Below, in pieces: positions 16,545 through 24,807 of a stretch of DNA of 64,000 nt. This DNA comes from Flavicella sediminum (GTDB taxonomy: Bacteria > Bacteroidota > Bacteroidia > Flavobacteriales > Flavobacteriaceae), in contig NZ_VDET01000036.1 of NCBI RefSeq assembly GCF_006381105.1, positions 62,001 through 126,000 on the forward strand, in the 5' to 3' direction. Numbering within the stretch: position 1 is the stretch's first letter; each line of letters begins with the position of its first letter. The notes beneath the pieces are model-generated. The model worked only from the letters and a program-made list of their open reading frames with translations, searched no databases and was not told the DNA's origin. A program made the position numbers and the translations under genes.

Positions 16545-18521
16545 ATGTGCTATAAATCTTCTTTTCTATTTATTTTGTTTTGCCTCCTATATACTTCTCA
16601 AAAAACAATAGGTCAAACAACAAAACCAAATATCGTTTTAATTGTGGCTGACGATTTAGGCTATAGCGACATCAGTTGTTTTGGTGGTGAAATACAAACA
16701 CCTCAAATTGATAAACTAGCCAAAAATGGCGTGCGATTTAATAAATTTTATGTTTCTCCTATGTGTGTTACTAGCAGGGTAGCAATTCTATCTGGAATGG
16801 AATATCAAGCGGCTGGACAAAATAATTTCCGCAAAGGAATTAGCATTGCAGAACCTCTAAGAAAACAAGGGTACGCAACAAGTCTTGTAGGAAAAAACCA
16901 CGGAATGCCTTCCTTAAAAATTGGCAACCCCAAAACCGATTTTGGCTTTGACCATTTCTATGGTTTTACGGGTGGACAAATAAATAGTTTTACAGGTAAA
17001 GGAAATGTAAAATGGCAGAATGACGGCAACATCTTTCCAAACACAAAACTTCCTAAGGATTTTTATGCGTCTAATAACTTTACAGATTACGCACTCTCTT
17101 ACATGAAAGAAGCTATTAACAACAACAAACCGTTCTTCACTTTTGTTGCATACAATGCGCCTCATAGTCCATTGGATGCCCCAGAAAAAAATGTCAAAAA
17201 ATATTATGACCCCGAAAACGGTATAAATGTTTACCAAAAAGGTTATGATAAAATGAGAGAAGAACGCTTAAAGCGTATGAAAAAAATGGGTATAGTTGAT
17301 AAACATGTTAAACTATCTGAGCAAGGTGTTGAAATACCTGATTGGAATTTGTTGCCTAAAACATCAAAAAACTCTTGGGATTTACAAAAAGATTTTGAAG
17401 CTTTATCAAGAAGTGCTTATGCAGGTATGGTAGACAATCTTGATGAAAATATTGGAAGAATTGTTTCTTTTATTGAAGATCCTAATCAGGATGGAAATAC
17501 AAATGACAGCCAGTTAGACAATACCATTATTATATTTATTTCAGACAATGGCGGATGTTATGCAGGCTCCTATACCAATAGAAATGCACTTCCTTGGAGT
17601 CAACAAAATAGAGGAGCCGGTTTTACAACAAATTATGGATGGGCAACTTTAAGCAACACACCATTCCGCTATTACAAACACGCAAGTCATGAAGGAGCCA
17701 TTCGTTCACCAATGGTTATGCACTGGCCTAAAGGAATGCAATTAAAAAACAATAGTATCAATTCAGAAATGCTGACACTTTGGGACTTATACCCAACATT
17801 TTTAGAGCTAGCAGATGCTAGCTACCCTAAGAACAAAAAAAAACTACCCGGAAAAAGTTTCTTGCCCTTACTAAAAGGTGAAAAATTTGAATCGGAAGAG
17901 TTCTTTGTATCAACATTTTATCGTTCAAAAGGAATCATCAAAGGAAACTGGAAACTCGTAAGTTATTTCGACAGTCCTTTCGAATTGTATAATTTAAAAA
18001 AAGACCCAACAGAGCTAATTAATTTAGCAGATTCTTGTCCAAAAGAGCATGAAAAATTGATGAAAGCTTGGGATGATTATACCTATACACACGGTTTTGA
18101 AGACGACAAACATTGGAATACTTCACCTGGAAAAACAACAAGGGGCTGGGGATTTGACAGAATGAGCAAAGGTTTGTTAAAAACTATGCCCGAATATATG
18201 AGTCACCAAGTGGCAATTGACCAAAAATTAACATTAATTTTTAAAAGTAAAATTTCATTTGAAAACACAAAAGGAAAATCTATTCGATTGCAGAAATACG
18301 GAAATCCAGAAATAATTTGGTCAAAAGATTTAGATGAAAACAGTTCATTTCAAGGAAAAAAAGAAATAGTTTTCGACGATTTCCCTGTATTAGAGCCAAA
18401 TTCTCATTATTACATTACTTGGGATTCTGGATGGGTAAAGTACTTCGAAAAAGGCAAATGGAACCCCTTAAGCGCGGTTAGAGAAAGCGCCTACGCCTAT
18501 AGGTTTAAAACTGGCTCATAA
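16545..18521 (+). CDS. Sulfatase (S1 family) with atypical CVTSR signature and C-terminal Ig-like extension
   Basis: 658 residues with a signal peptide ending TIGQ. Metal site VADDLGYSD at ~34-42. The formylglycine region is SPMCVTSR (Cys74): it keeps Cys and Arg but has Thr where the rule C-x-P/A-x-R has Pro or Ala. Further S1 blocks are HGMPSLK (in place of GKWHLG), APHSPLDAP and FISDNGGC, with EGAIRSPMV near 400. The C-terminus (~545-658) is an extra beta domain that looks Ig-like (LTLIFKSKISF, SIRLQKYGNPE, VFDDFPVLEPNSHYYITWD), uncommon in sulfatases. Its own promoter (site 4) lies divergently to site 3. The fold assignment is sure; whether the Thr variant is matured is open. Confidence 0.88.
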   Translation: MCYKSSFLFILFCLLYTSQKTIGQTTKPNIVLIVADDLGYSDISCFGGEIQTPQIDKLAKNGVRFNKFYVSPMCVTSRVAILSGMEYQAAGQNNFRKGISIAEPLRKQGYATSLVGKNHGMPSLKIGNPKTDFGFDHFYGFTGGQINSFTGKGNVKWQNDGNIFPNTKLPKDFYASNNFTDYALSYMKEAINNNKPFFTFVAYNAPHSPLDAPEKNVKKYYDPENGINVYQKGYDKMREERLKRMKKMGIVDKHVKLSEQGVEIPDWNLLPKTSKNSWDLQKDFEALSRSAYAGMVDNLDENIGRIVSFIEDPNQDGNTNDSQLDNTIIIFISDNGGCYAGSYTNRNALPWSQQNRGAGFTTNYGWATLSNTPFRYYKHASHEGAIRSPMVMHWPKGMQLKNNSINSEMLTLWDLYPTFLELADASYPKNKKKLPGKSFLPLLKGEKFESEEFFVSTFYRSKGIIKGNWKLVSYFDSPFELYNLKKDPTELINLADSCPKEHEKLMKAWDDYTYTHGFEDDKHWNTSPGKTTRGWGFDRMSKGLLKTMPEYMSHQVAIDQKLTLIFKSKISFENTKGKSIRLQKYGNPEIIWSKDLDENSSFQGKKEIVFDDFPVLEPNSHYYITWDSGWVKYFEKGKWNPLSAVRESAYAYRFKTGS

Positions 18522-18555
18522 ACAACCTTAACATCTAAATCACATAAGTATTCGA

Positions 18556-18600
18556 CAGGTTTCAACAGGATGCAATTTATAGTTTACATAGTTACTTTTA
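18556..18600 (+). promoter_or_regulatory. Locus promoter motif, site 5 (18642-27378 operon)
   Basis: CAGG at 18556-18559, 10-base period, CAGGATG (GGATG at 18568-18572), 20 bases, -7 box TACTTTTA at 18593-18600. The ATG at 18570 is part of this motif. It lies upstream of the inferred transcription start and cannot serve as the start codon of the mRNA made from it. Confidence 0.85.
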
Positions 18601-18641
18601 CGTACATAAAAACTATTAATCCATTTCCAAAAGTTGAAAAA

Positions 18642-20399
18642 ATGACAAAAAAACACGCTATATTATTGCTGTTCCTTTTTATACAAACCTTGTTTTACGG
18701 TCAACTCCCTCCTGTCTTTGATCAAAACGACGAGGCTAGAGCGAGTCATTCTGAAATGACAAAAACATACCTAACTCCTGCTCGAATCATTTGGAAATCT
18801 GACACTTCTGATACTTATATTCAAAATGAGGAGAGTTTATTAAAAAAAGGGAATGGTCAAGTTGCTGTAAATGATAAAAATTCATTCAGATTAATTAGTA
18901 CAAAAGATCATAAACCCGGAATAATTTTAGATTTCGGAAAAGAAATTCATGGAGGTGTAAAAATTTCTATGGGAATAAGACCTAGTAAAAAACCACTTAA
19001 ATTAAGGGTTCGCTTTGGAGAATCTGTCTCGGAAACACTTTCTGATGTAGGTGGTAAAAACACGGCGACAAACGAGCATTCCCTTAGAGATTTTATCATA
19101 GAAGTACCATGGTTAGGTTCTGTAGAAGTAGGTGAAACAGGATATCGTTTTCTTAGAATTGATATAGTTGACGCCAATGAAATTGCACCAATCAAAGAAA
19201 TTGCTGCTGCCTTTATATATAGAGATATTCCTTATGTAGGCTCTTTTGAAAGTAACGACCAACGTTTGAATGACATTTGGATGACAGGTGCCTATACGGT
19301 TCAACTAAATATGCAAAACTATTTATGGGATGGAATTAAAAGAGACCGATTGGTTTGGGTTGGAGATATGCACCCTGAAGTAATGACTATTAATACTGTT
19401 TTTGGAAAAAATGATATTGTTCCTAAAAGTTTAGACTTGGCAAGAGACCAACACCCTTTACCACAATGGATGAATACTATTAGCTCTTATTCTATGTGGT
19501 GGTTATTGATTCACAAAAATTGGTACGATTATCATGGAGATTTGGCCTATTTAAAAGAACAAGAAACCTATATGATTGGCTTATTAAATCAACTGAGTAC
19601 TTTTATCGACAAGGACAATAAAGAAATTTTAAACGGAGGTAGGTTTTTAGATTGGCCTACTAGTACCGACCCTAAAGCAGTGCATGCAGGTTTACAAGCC
19701 ATGATGATTCTAACTTTTGAAGCTGGTTCCGAAATAATGCAAGCTTTAAACAGAAGTGACTTAGAGAAAAAGTATAAAAAAATAGCAAAAAAATTAAAGA
19801 AACATACCCCTAAAGGAAATACGTCTAAACAAGCAGCTTCTATGATGGTGTTAGCTGAAATTTCTAAGGCTAAAAAAACAAACAAAGAAATATTAAGTAA
19901 AGACGGAGTGCAAAACATGTCTACTTTCTATGGATATTATATTCTAGAAGCCATGGCAAAAGCAGATGATTACGACGGTGCCTTAACCGTAATAAGAGAT
20001 TATTGGGGTGGTATGTTAGATCTTGGCGCGACTACATTCTGGGAAGATTTTAATATAGAAGAAGCAGCAACTAGCGAAAGAATAGATAGAATGCCAACCG
20101 CAAATAAAAATGATATCCATAAAGATTTTGGCGCTTTTTGTTATGTTGGTTTGAGACATAGTTTATGTCATGGTTGGGCAAGTGGACCTACTTCATGGTT
20201 GACACAACACGTCCTTGGTGTAAATGTTCTAGATGGCGGAAACACAATTAAACTGGAGCCTCATCTTGGCGATTTAAAATTTGCCAACGGTACATTTCCA
20301 ACAAAATTTGGGGTATTAAAAATCAAACATAAAAGAAATTCGCAAGGTAAAACAATCACTTCTTTTGAAGCTCCTAAAGGCTTGAAAGTAATACAATAA
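18642..20399 (+). CDS. GH78-like alpha-L-rhamnosidase family protein
   Basis: 585 residues from the ATG at 18642. This start gives a clean signal peptide (MTKKHAILLLFLF...YGQ), whereas the in-frame ATG at 18570 lies inside the promoter motif. An N-terminal beta region (~60-200) precedes an (alpha/alpha)6 barrel. The GH78 active-site block appears as DGIKRDRLVWVGD (~229-241), compared with the usual DCPxRERxGWTGD: the Asp, Arg and last Asp are kept, and Glu is replaced by Asp. The second catalytic block is TTFWEDF (~463). The C-terminal beta domain contains GVLKIKH. It probably removes terminal rhamnose or a related 6-deoxy sugar in the periplasm. It is the first gene of a five-gene operon, and the next gene starts 5 bases later. 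Confidence 0.8.
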   Translation: MTKKHAILLLFLFIQTLFYGQLPPVFDQNDEARASHSEMTKTYLTPARIIWKSDTSDTYIQNEESLLKKGNGQVAVNDKNSFRLISTKDHKPGIILDFGKEIHGGVKISMGIRPSKKPLKLRVRFGESVSETLSDVGGKNTATNEHSLRDFIIEVPWLGSVEVGETGYRFLRIDIVDANEIAPIKEIAAAFIYRDIPYVGSFESNDQRLNDIWMTGAYTVQLNMQNYLWDGIKRDRLVWVGDMHPEVMTINTVFGKNDIVPKSLDLARDQHPLPQWMNTISSYSMWWLLIHKNWYDYHGDLAYLKEQETYMIGLLNQLSTFIDKDNKEILNGGRFLDWPTSTDPKAVHAGLQAMMILTFEAGSEIMQALNRSDLEKKYKKIAKKLKKHTPKGNTSKQAASMMVLAEISKAKKTNKEILSKDGVQNMSTFYGYYILEAMAKADDYDGALTVIRDYWGGMLDLGATTFWEDFNIEEAATSERIDRMPTANKNDIHKDFGAFCYVGLRHSLCHGWASGPTSWLTQHVLGVNVLDGGNTIKLEPHLGDLKFANGTFPTKFGVLKIKHKRNSQGKTITSFEAPKGLKVIQ

Positions 20400-20404
20400 T
20401 CATT

Positions 20405-21925
20405 ATGATAAAATCTTTAAAAGCAATTCGTTTATTCGCATTTGTTATTGGAACACTAACACTTGTTTCATTTACTAATAAGAATAACAAATCTCCAGAA
20501 AAACCGAATATCATTTTCTTTTTAGTAGATGACATGGGATGGATGGATACTAGTATTAATGGGAGTCAATACTATGAAACGCCAAACATGGAACGATTGG
20601 CAAAAATGGGAATGAAATTTACACACGCCTATGCAGCCAATCCTTTATGCTCGCCTACTAGAGCAAGTATTTTAACCGGTCAGGACCCTGCCAGAATTCG
20701 TTTAACAACACCTGGGGGGCATTTACCTCCAAATCCTAAAAAAGTATTAGCAGCTAAAAAAGGGGCACCTTGGCAAAAGGTAGCAACTCCAGCTTCCCTT
20801 ACATTTCTTCCTACTGAGCAGTTTACAATTGCCGAAGCCCTAAAAGAAAACGGATACACAACCGGACATATTGGAAAATGGCATTTAGGTCAAAAAGGCT
20901 ATTGGCCAGAAGACCAAGGTTTCGATGTTAATATAGGAGGACAACAACATCCTGGTCCTCCAAGCTACTTTTCTCCTTATAAAATACCGAACCTTCCTAA
21001 CGGAAAAAACAAAGAATATATTACCGACAGAGTAACCCTGGAAACTGTACAATTTTTAGAAAACCAAACAAAAGACAAACCATTTTATTTAAACGTTTGG
21101 CAATATGGAGTTCATGCACCCTACCAAGCTCCAAAAAACTTGATAGCAAAATACACTGCTAAAAAAGACCCAAGAGGAAAACAAAACAGTCCGATTATGG
21201 GAGGTATGATGGAAAAAGTAGATGAAAGTTTGGGTATTATTCTTGACAAATTAGAAGCCTTAGACATAATGGACAATACGTTAATTATTTTTTACTCGGA
21301 TAATGGCGGAAACATGTACGATGAATTACCAAATGGTTTTCCTACCAATAATTTCCCGCTAAGTTATGGTAAAGGAAATATTTACGAAGGTGGTATCAGA
21401 GTGCCATGTATTGTTTCATGGAAAGGTAAGATTGAAGCTAACTCAATTTCTGACGAACTTATTCAAAGTACCGATTTTTACCCAACTTTATTAGACATAA
21501 CGAATACTAAAAAGAATTCAAAACAACTTTTGGATGGAACATCTTTAACCAATTTATTATTAAAGAAAAAACCACTAAAAAGAAAAGCAATTTTTTGTCA
21601 TTTCCCACATTATATCTCCGCAACTACAAACTACCCTACTACTGCTGTTTGGCATAAAAACTACAAGTTGCTTAAAGTTTATGGTGAAGGTACTGATAGA
21701 GCTCCAGAATACAAATTATTCGATTTAGACAAGGATATTTCAGAGACTCATGATATTGCAAATAACGAAAAGAAAACAGTGCAAAAAATGAAGAAAATGT
21801 TAAATAATTATCTATCTGACATTGACGCCTTAGTTCCTGTAAAAAACCCTAATTATAAAAAAGATAGCCGAACTAATTTTGGAAAAACGCATAAATTCCC
21901 CATTAAAAGTTACCCTAGTTACTAA
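20405..21925 (+). CDS. Sulfatase (S1 family), secreted
   Basis: 506 residues. N-terminal hydrophobic segment ~8-24, probably a signal peptide or lipid-free anchor. Metal site FLVDDMGWMD at ~39-48, formylglycine signature CSPTR at 82-86, GKWHLGQKGYWPEDQGFDV, and second metal site FYSDNGGN. The YWPEDQGFD, HAPYQAP and [12 protein letters not shown] blocks are those of arylsulfatase-A-like enzymes. It resembles the sulfatase at 5547-7076. It is flanked by the GH78-like gene (5 bases) and the GH43-like gene (11 bases) in one operon, so desulfation and hydrolysis of the same side chain are probably coupled. Confidence 0.93.
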   Translation: MIKSLKAIRLFAFVIGTLTLVSFTNKNNKSPEKPNIIFFLVDDMGWMDTSINGSQYYETPNMERLAKMGMKFTHAYAANPLCSPTRASILTGQDPARIRLTTPGGHLPPNPKKVLAAKKGAPWQKVATPASLTFLPTEQFTIAEALKENGYTTGHIGKWHLGQKGYWPEDQGFDVNIGGQQHPGPPSYFSPYKIPNLPNGKNKEYITDRVTLETVQFLENQTKDKPFYLNVWQYGVHAPYQAPKNLIAKYTAKKDPRGKQNSPIMGGMMEKVDESLGIILDKLEALDIMDNTLIIFYSDNGGNMYDELPNGFPTNNFPLSYGKGNIYEGGIRVPCIVSWKGKIEANSISDELIQSTDFYPTLLDITNTKKNSKQLLDGTSLTNLLLKKKPLKRKAIFCHFPHYISATTNYPTTAVWHKNYKLLKVYGEGTDRAPEYKLFDLDKDISETHDIANNEKKTVQKMKKMLNNYLSDIDALVPVKNPNYKKDSRTNFGKTHKFPIKSYPSY

Positions 21926-21936
21926 AAACAAAACTC

Positions 21937-23271
21937 ATGAAAATAATTTTTAAATCCCTATTAATTCTATTTCTAGTTATTCATTATTCTGGAAATATTT
22001 CTGCACAAAACCCAATTATGCGTGGTTATGCAGACCCTGCTATGAAAGTACATAACGGTAAAATGTATATGGCCATTGGTAAAGACAAAGCCATTGGAAC
22101 AAAAGGATTTAACATGCCTTATTGGACAATTATCTCTTCTACAGATTTAAGGGACTGGAAAGTAGAAACACATATAGACCCAAAAGACACGTATCTTGGA
22201 AAAGAAAGTATGCGTTGTTGGGCAGCAGATTTGGCTTTTAAAGATGACAAAGTATTTTTCTACTTTTCTAATGGAGGATTAGAAACTGGTTTGCTAGTTG
22301 CCGATCAACCTGAGGGACCTTATGTTGATATTTATAACAAAGCATTTTTACCTAAAGAAATGTCCACAAATTATGAATATGACCCAACAACATTTACAGA
22401 TGATGATGGTAAAAATTATTTGATTTATGGTAGAAATGGTTTCTTTCAAAACAAGATGTTGTATTACCAATTGATCGAATTAAACGAAGATATGGTATCG
22501 ATAAAAGGAAAACCTATTTCTTTAAAAACAGACACTGAGTTTGGTTTTGGAGAAAATGGAAGAGCTAGAGATCATCAATATTTTCACAAATATGGAGATA
22601 CTTATTACTTGAGTTGTGCAGGTATTTATAGAACGTCTAAAAATATTGAAGGCCCTTATATTAACGAAAGAAGTACGGGGCAACCAAAAGGACATACAAG
22701 TTTTGCCAATTTCAATGGGCAAAGTTACCATGCTTGGGAATTTACTTGTGCGCCATACGACAATAGAGCTTACAGACAAACAATGATGACGTATTTACAT
22801 TACAAAGATAATGGTGATATGCTAAGTGATTTAAACTTTGTTGAAGGTGGAAAATACTATGAAACAGGTGTAGGTAGTTACAACGCTAACTGGGATACAA
22901 TTGAAGCAGAATGGTTCTTTAAAAAATCTGAAGGAATTGTTAAAAAAGAAGGTCAAGGTGGATTTGTTTTGAAAAATATTCAAAACAATGATTTTGTAAA
23001 CTTTCCTAATATGATTAAAATGAAAAAAGACACTCGTATTCATTTTAATATAGCTTCTAAATCAAAAGGCGGAACTATAGAAATTCGATTAGACAGTCCG
23101 ACTGGTGAAATAATAGGTACTTGTGCTATTCCTTACACAAAAAAATGGAGTTCTTACAAAACGGTTTCAGCACAACTAACAAATAAAGAAAAAACTCATA
23201 ATCTTTATTTTGTATTCAAAGGAAAAAAAGGTGAGTTAGCTCATTTAAATTCATTTAGTATTAAAAAATAA
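21937..23271 (+). CDS. GH43-like five-bladed beta-propeller glycosidase with C-terminal CBM6-like domain
   Basis: 444 residues with a signal peptide ending GNISAQ. The catalytic region has the GH43-clan layout: IMRGYADPAMKVHNGKMYM near residue 26-44 contains the likely base Asp, followed by SSTDLRDWK, YEYDPTTFTDDDGKNYLIYG (~146-165) and HQYFHKYGDTYYLSC. From about residue 295 the protein is a CBM6-like beta-sandwich (DTIEAEWFF, FVNFPNMIKM, IEIRLDSPTGEIIG). The family would hydrolyse xylose, arabinose, galactose or anhydrogalactose linkages, and the sequence does not decide which. It lies in the operon between two sulfatases with 10-11 base gaps. Confidence 0.8.
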   Translation: MKIIFKSLLILFLVIHYSGNISAQNPIMRGYADPAMKVHNGKMYMAIGKDKAIGTKGFNMPYWTIISSTDLRDWKVETHIDPKDTYLGKESMRCWAADLAFKDDKVFFYFSNGGLETGLLVADQPEGPYVDIYNKAFLPKEMSTNYEYDPTTFTDDDGKNYLIYGRNGFFQNKMLYYQLIELNEDMVSIKGKPISLKTDTEFGFGENGRARDHQYFHKYGDTYYLSCAGIYRTSKNIEGPYINERSTGQPKGHTSFANFNGQSYHAWEFTCAPYDNRAYRQTMMTYLHYKDNGDMLSDLNFVEGGKYYETGVGSYNANWDTIEAEWFFKKSEGIVKKEGQGGFVLKNIQNNDFVNFPNMIKMKKDTRIHFNIASKSKGGTIEIRLDSPTGEIIGTCAIPYTKKWSSYKTVSAQLTNKEKTHNLYFVFKGKKGELAHLNSFSIKK

Positions 23272-23280
23272 TTATATCCT

Positions 23281-24732
23281 ATGAAAAATTATCTGATCTT
23301 AGGTATAGTGTTAACTGCATTCTTAAGTTTTCATAAAACACAATCACAGAATAAAAAAAAGCCGAATGTAGTTATTGTATTTATAGATGATGAAGGATAT
23401 GGTGATGTTGGAGTTTATGGAGCAACAGGTTTTCAGACACCACATATAGACAAAATGGCGAGTGAAGGAATGCGCTTTACAAATTTTTATGCAGCGCAAC
23501 CAGTATGTAGCGCTTCTCGTGCAGGAATAATGACAGGTTGTTATCCGAATAGAGTTGGAATTAATGGCGCATTATTTCCTTTTCATAAAAAAGGATTGAA
23601 CCAAAATGAATATACGATTGCTGAAATGTTTAAAGATCAAGGTTATGCAACAGCATGTGTTGGAAAATGGCACTTAGGGCATCAAAAAGAATTTCTACCG
23701 TTACAACACGGTTTTGACGAATTTGTTGGATTGCCTTACTCTAACGACATATGGCCTTACAGTAGCCAAACAGGAAAAAGACTTCCAAAAAATAAAGGAC
23801 GTGGTAAGCTTCCCGATCTTCCTTTGATTGAAGGGAATGAAACTGTTAGTTATATCACCTCTTTTGAGGATCAAGATAACTTAACTACTATGTATACTGA
23901 GAAATCAGTAGAATTTATAAATAAAAATGCAAACAAACCATTCTTTTTATACTTACCACATAGTATGGGACACATTCCTTTGGGTGTTTCTGATAAATTT
24001 AGAGGAAAAAGTGAACAAGGAATGTATGGTGACGTAATGATGGAAATTGACTGGTCGGTTGGTCAAATTAATAAAGCGCTAAAAAAGAATAATCTTGAAG
24101 ACAATACCATCGTAATTTTCACTTCAGACAATGGGCCTTGGCTTAGTTTTGGTAACCATGCAGGATCTTCTGGTGGTTTAAAAGAGGGAAAACTTAGTAG
24201 CTGGGAAGGTGGACAACGCGTGCCATTTATCATACGTTATCCAAATAAAATTCCTCCAGGAACTGTTTGTAATAAATTAGGTTGTGCAATTGACTTACTT
24301 CCTACCCTAGCTTCTATGACAAAAGGAAAACTGTCTAAAAATAAAATTGACGGTGTTGACATAAGCTCACTTTTAGAAGGTGATTTTCAATCTAATCCTC
24401 GTAAAACCCTTTTATACTATTATGGAAAAAACAATTTGAACGGCGTTAGAAAAGGAAACTGGAAATTAATATTACCACACAGTTATAGTACTTATCAAGG
24501 CGCTTTAGGTAATGACAGAAGTGGGAGTAAAAAAACGAAAATAGTTATTACTAAACCTGAACTTTATAATATGATTCGTGATCCTGGGGAACAATACAAT
24601 GTGTATGCAAACTACCCTGAAAAGGTAAAAGAACTCATGGAAGTTGTTGAAGCAGCACGTAAAGAATTAGGCGATTTAAATGTAGGAATCGAAAAAGGGA
24701 CTGGAAACAGAGAACCCGGTATCGTAAAGTAG
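23281..24732 (+). CDS. Sulfatase (S1 family) with CSASR signature
   Basis: 483 residues with a signal peptide ending KTQSQ. Metal site FIDDEGYGD at ~34-42. The formylglycine signature is CSASR at 76-80, the C-x-A-x-R variant, followed by AGIMTGCYPNRVGI. GKWHLGH, the metal site FTSDNGPW and SWEGGQRVPF complete the arylsulfatase-A-like pattern. The C-terminus ends in an unusual polar stretch (GTGNREPGIVK). It comes 9 bases after the GH43-like gene and 75 bases before the GH3 gene in the same operon. Confidence 0.92.
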   Translation: MKNYLILGIVLTAFLSFHKTQSQNKKKPNVVIVFIDDEGYGDVGVYGATGFQTPHIDKMASEGMRFTNFYAAQPVCSASRAGIMTGCYPNRVGINGALFPFHKKGLNQNEYTIAEMFKDQGYATACVGKWHLGHQKEFLPLQHGFDEFVGLPYSNDIWPYSSQTGKRLPKNKGRGKLPDLPLIEGNETVSYITSFEDQDNLTTMYTEKSVEFINKNANKPFFLYLPHSMGHIPLGVSDKFRGKSEQGMYGDVMMEIDWSVGQINKALKKNNLEDNTIVIFTSDNGPWLSFGNHAGSSGGLKEGKLSSWEGGQRVPFIIRYPNKIPPGTVCNKLGCAIDLLPTLASMTKGKLSKNKIDGVDISSLLEGDFQSNPRKTLLYYYGKNNLNGVRKGNWKLILPHSYSTYQGALGNDRSGSKKTKIVITKPELYNMIRDPGEQYNVYANYPEKVKELMEVVEAARKELGDLNVGIEKGTGNREPGIVK

Positions 24733-24807
24733 TAAACTCACATATAGAACTCTTACGACTAAAAAAACACTAAAAAACAGAATGTTTAATTAAAATAAAA
24801 ACATCTT

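Noticed and set aside
18570-18641. Upstream ATG of the GH78-like frame as its start
   Set aside because: The ATG is part of the CAGGATG promoter motif and would not be on the transcript; the later ATG gives a proper signal peptide.
21937-23271. GH117 anhydrogalactosidase instead of GH43-like
   Set aside because: Both share the five-bladed propeller, but the rhamnose/xylose context and CBM6-like C-terminus fit GH43 better; it is not fully excluded.
24770-24790. ACAGAATG before the GH3 gene as a separate promoter
   Set aside because: GGATG is not present and the gene sits in an operon only 75 bases behind the previous gene.
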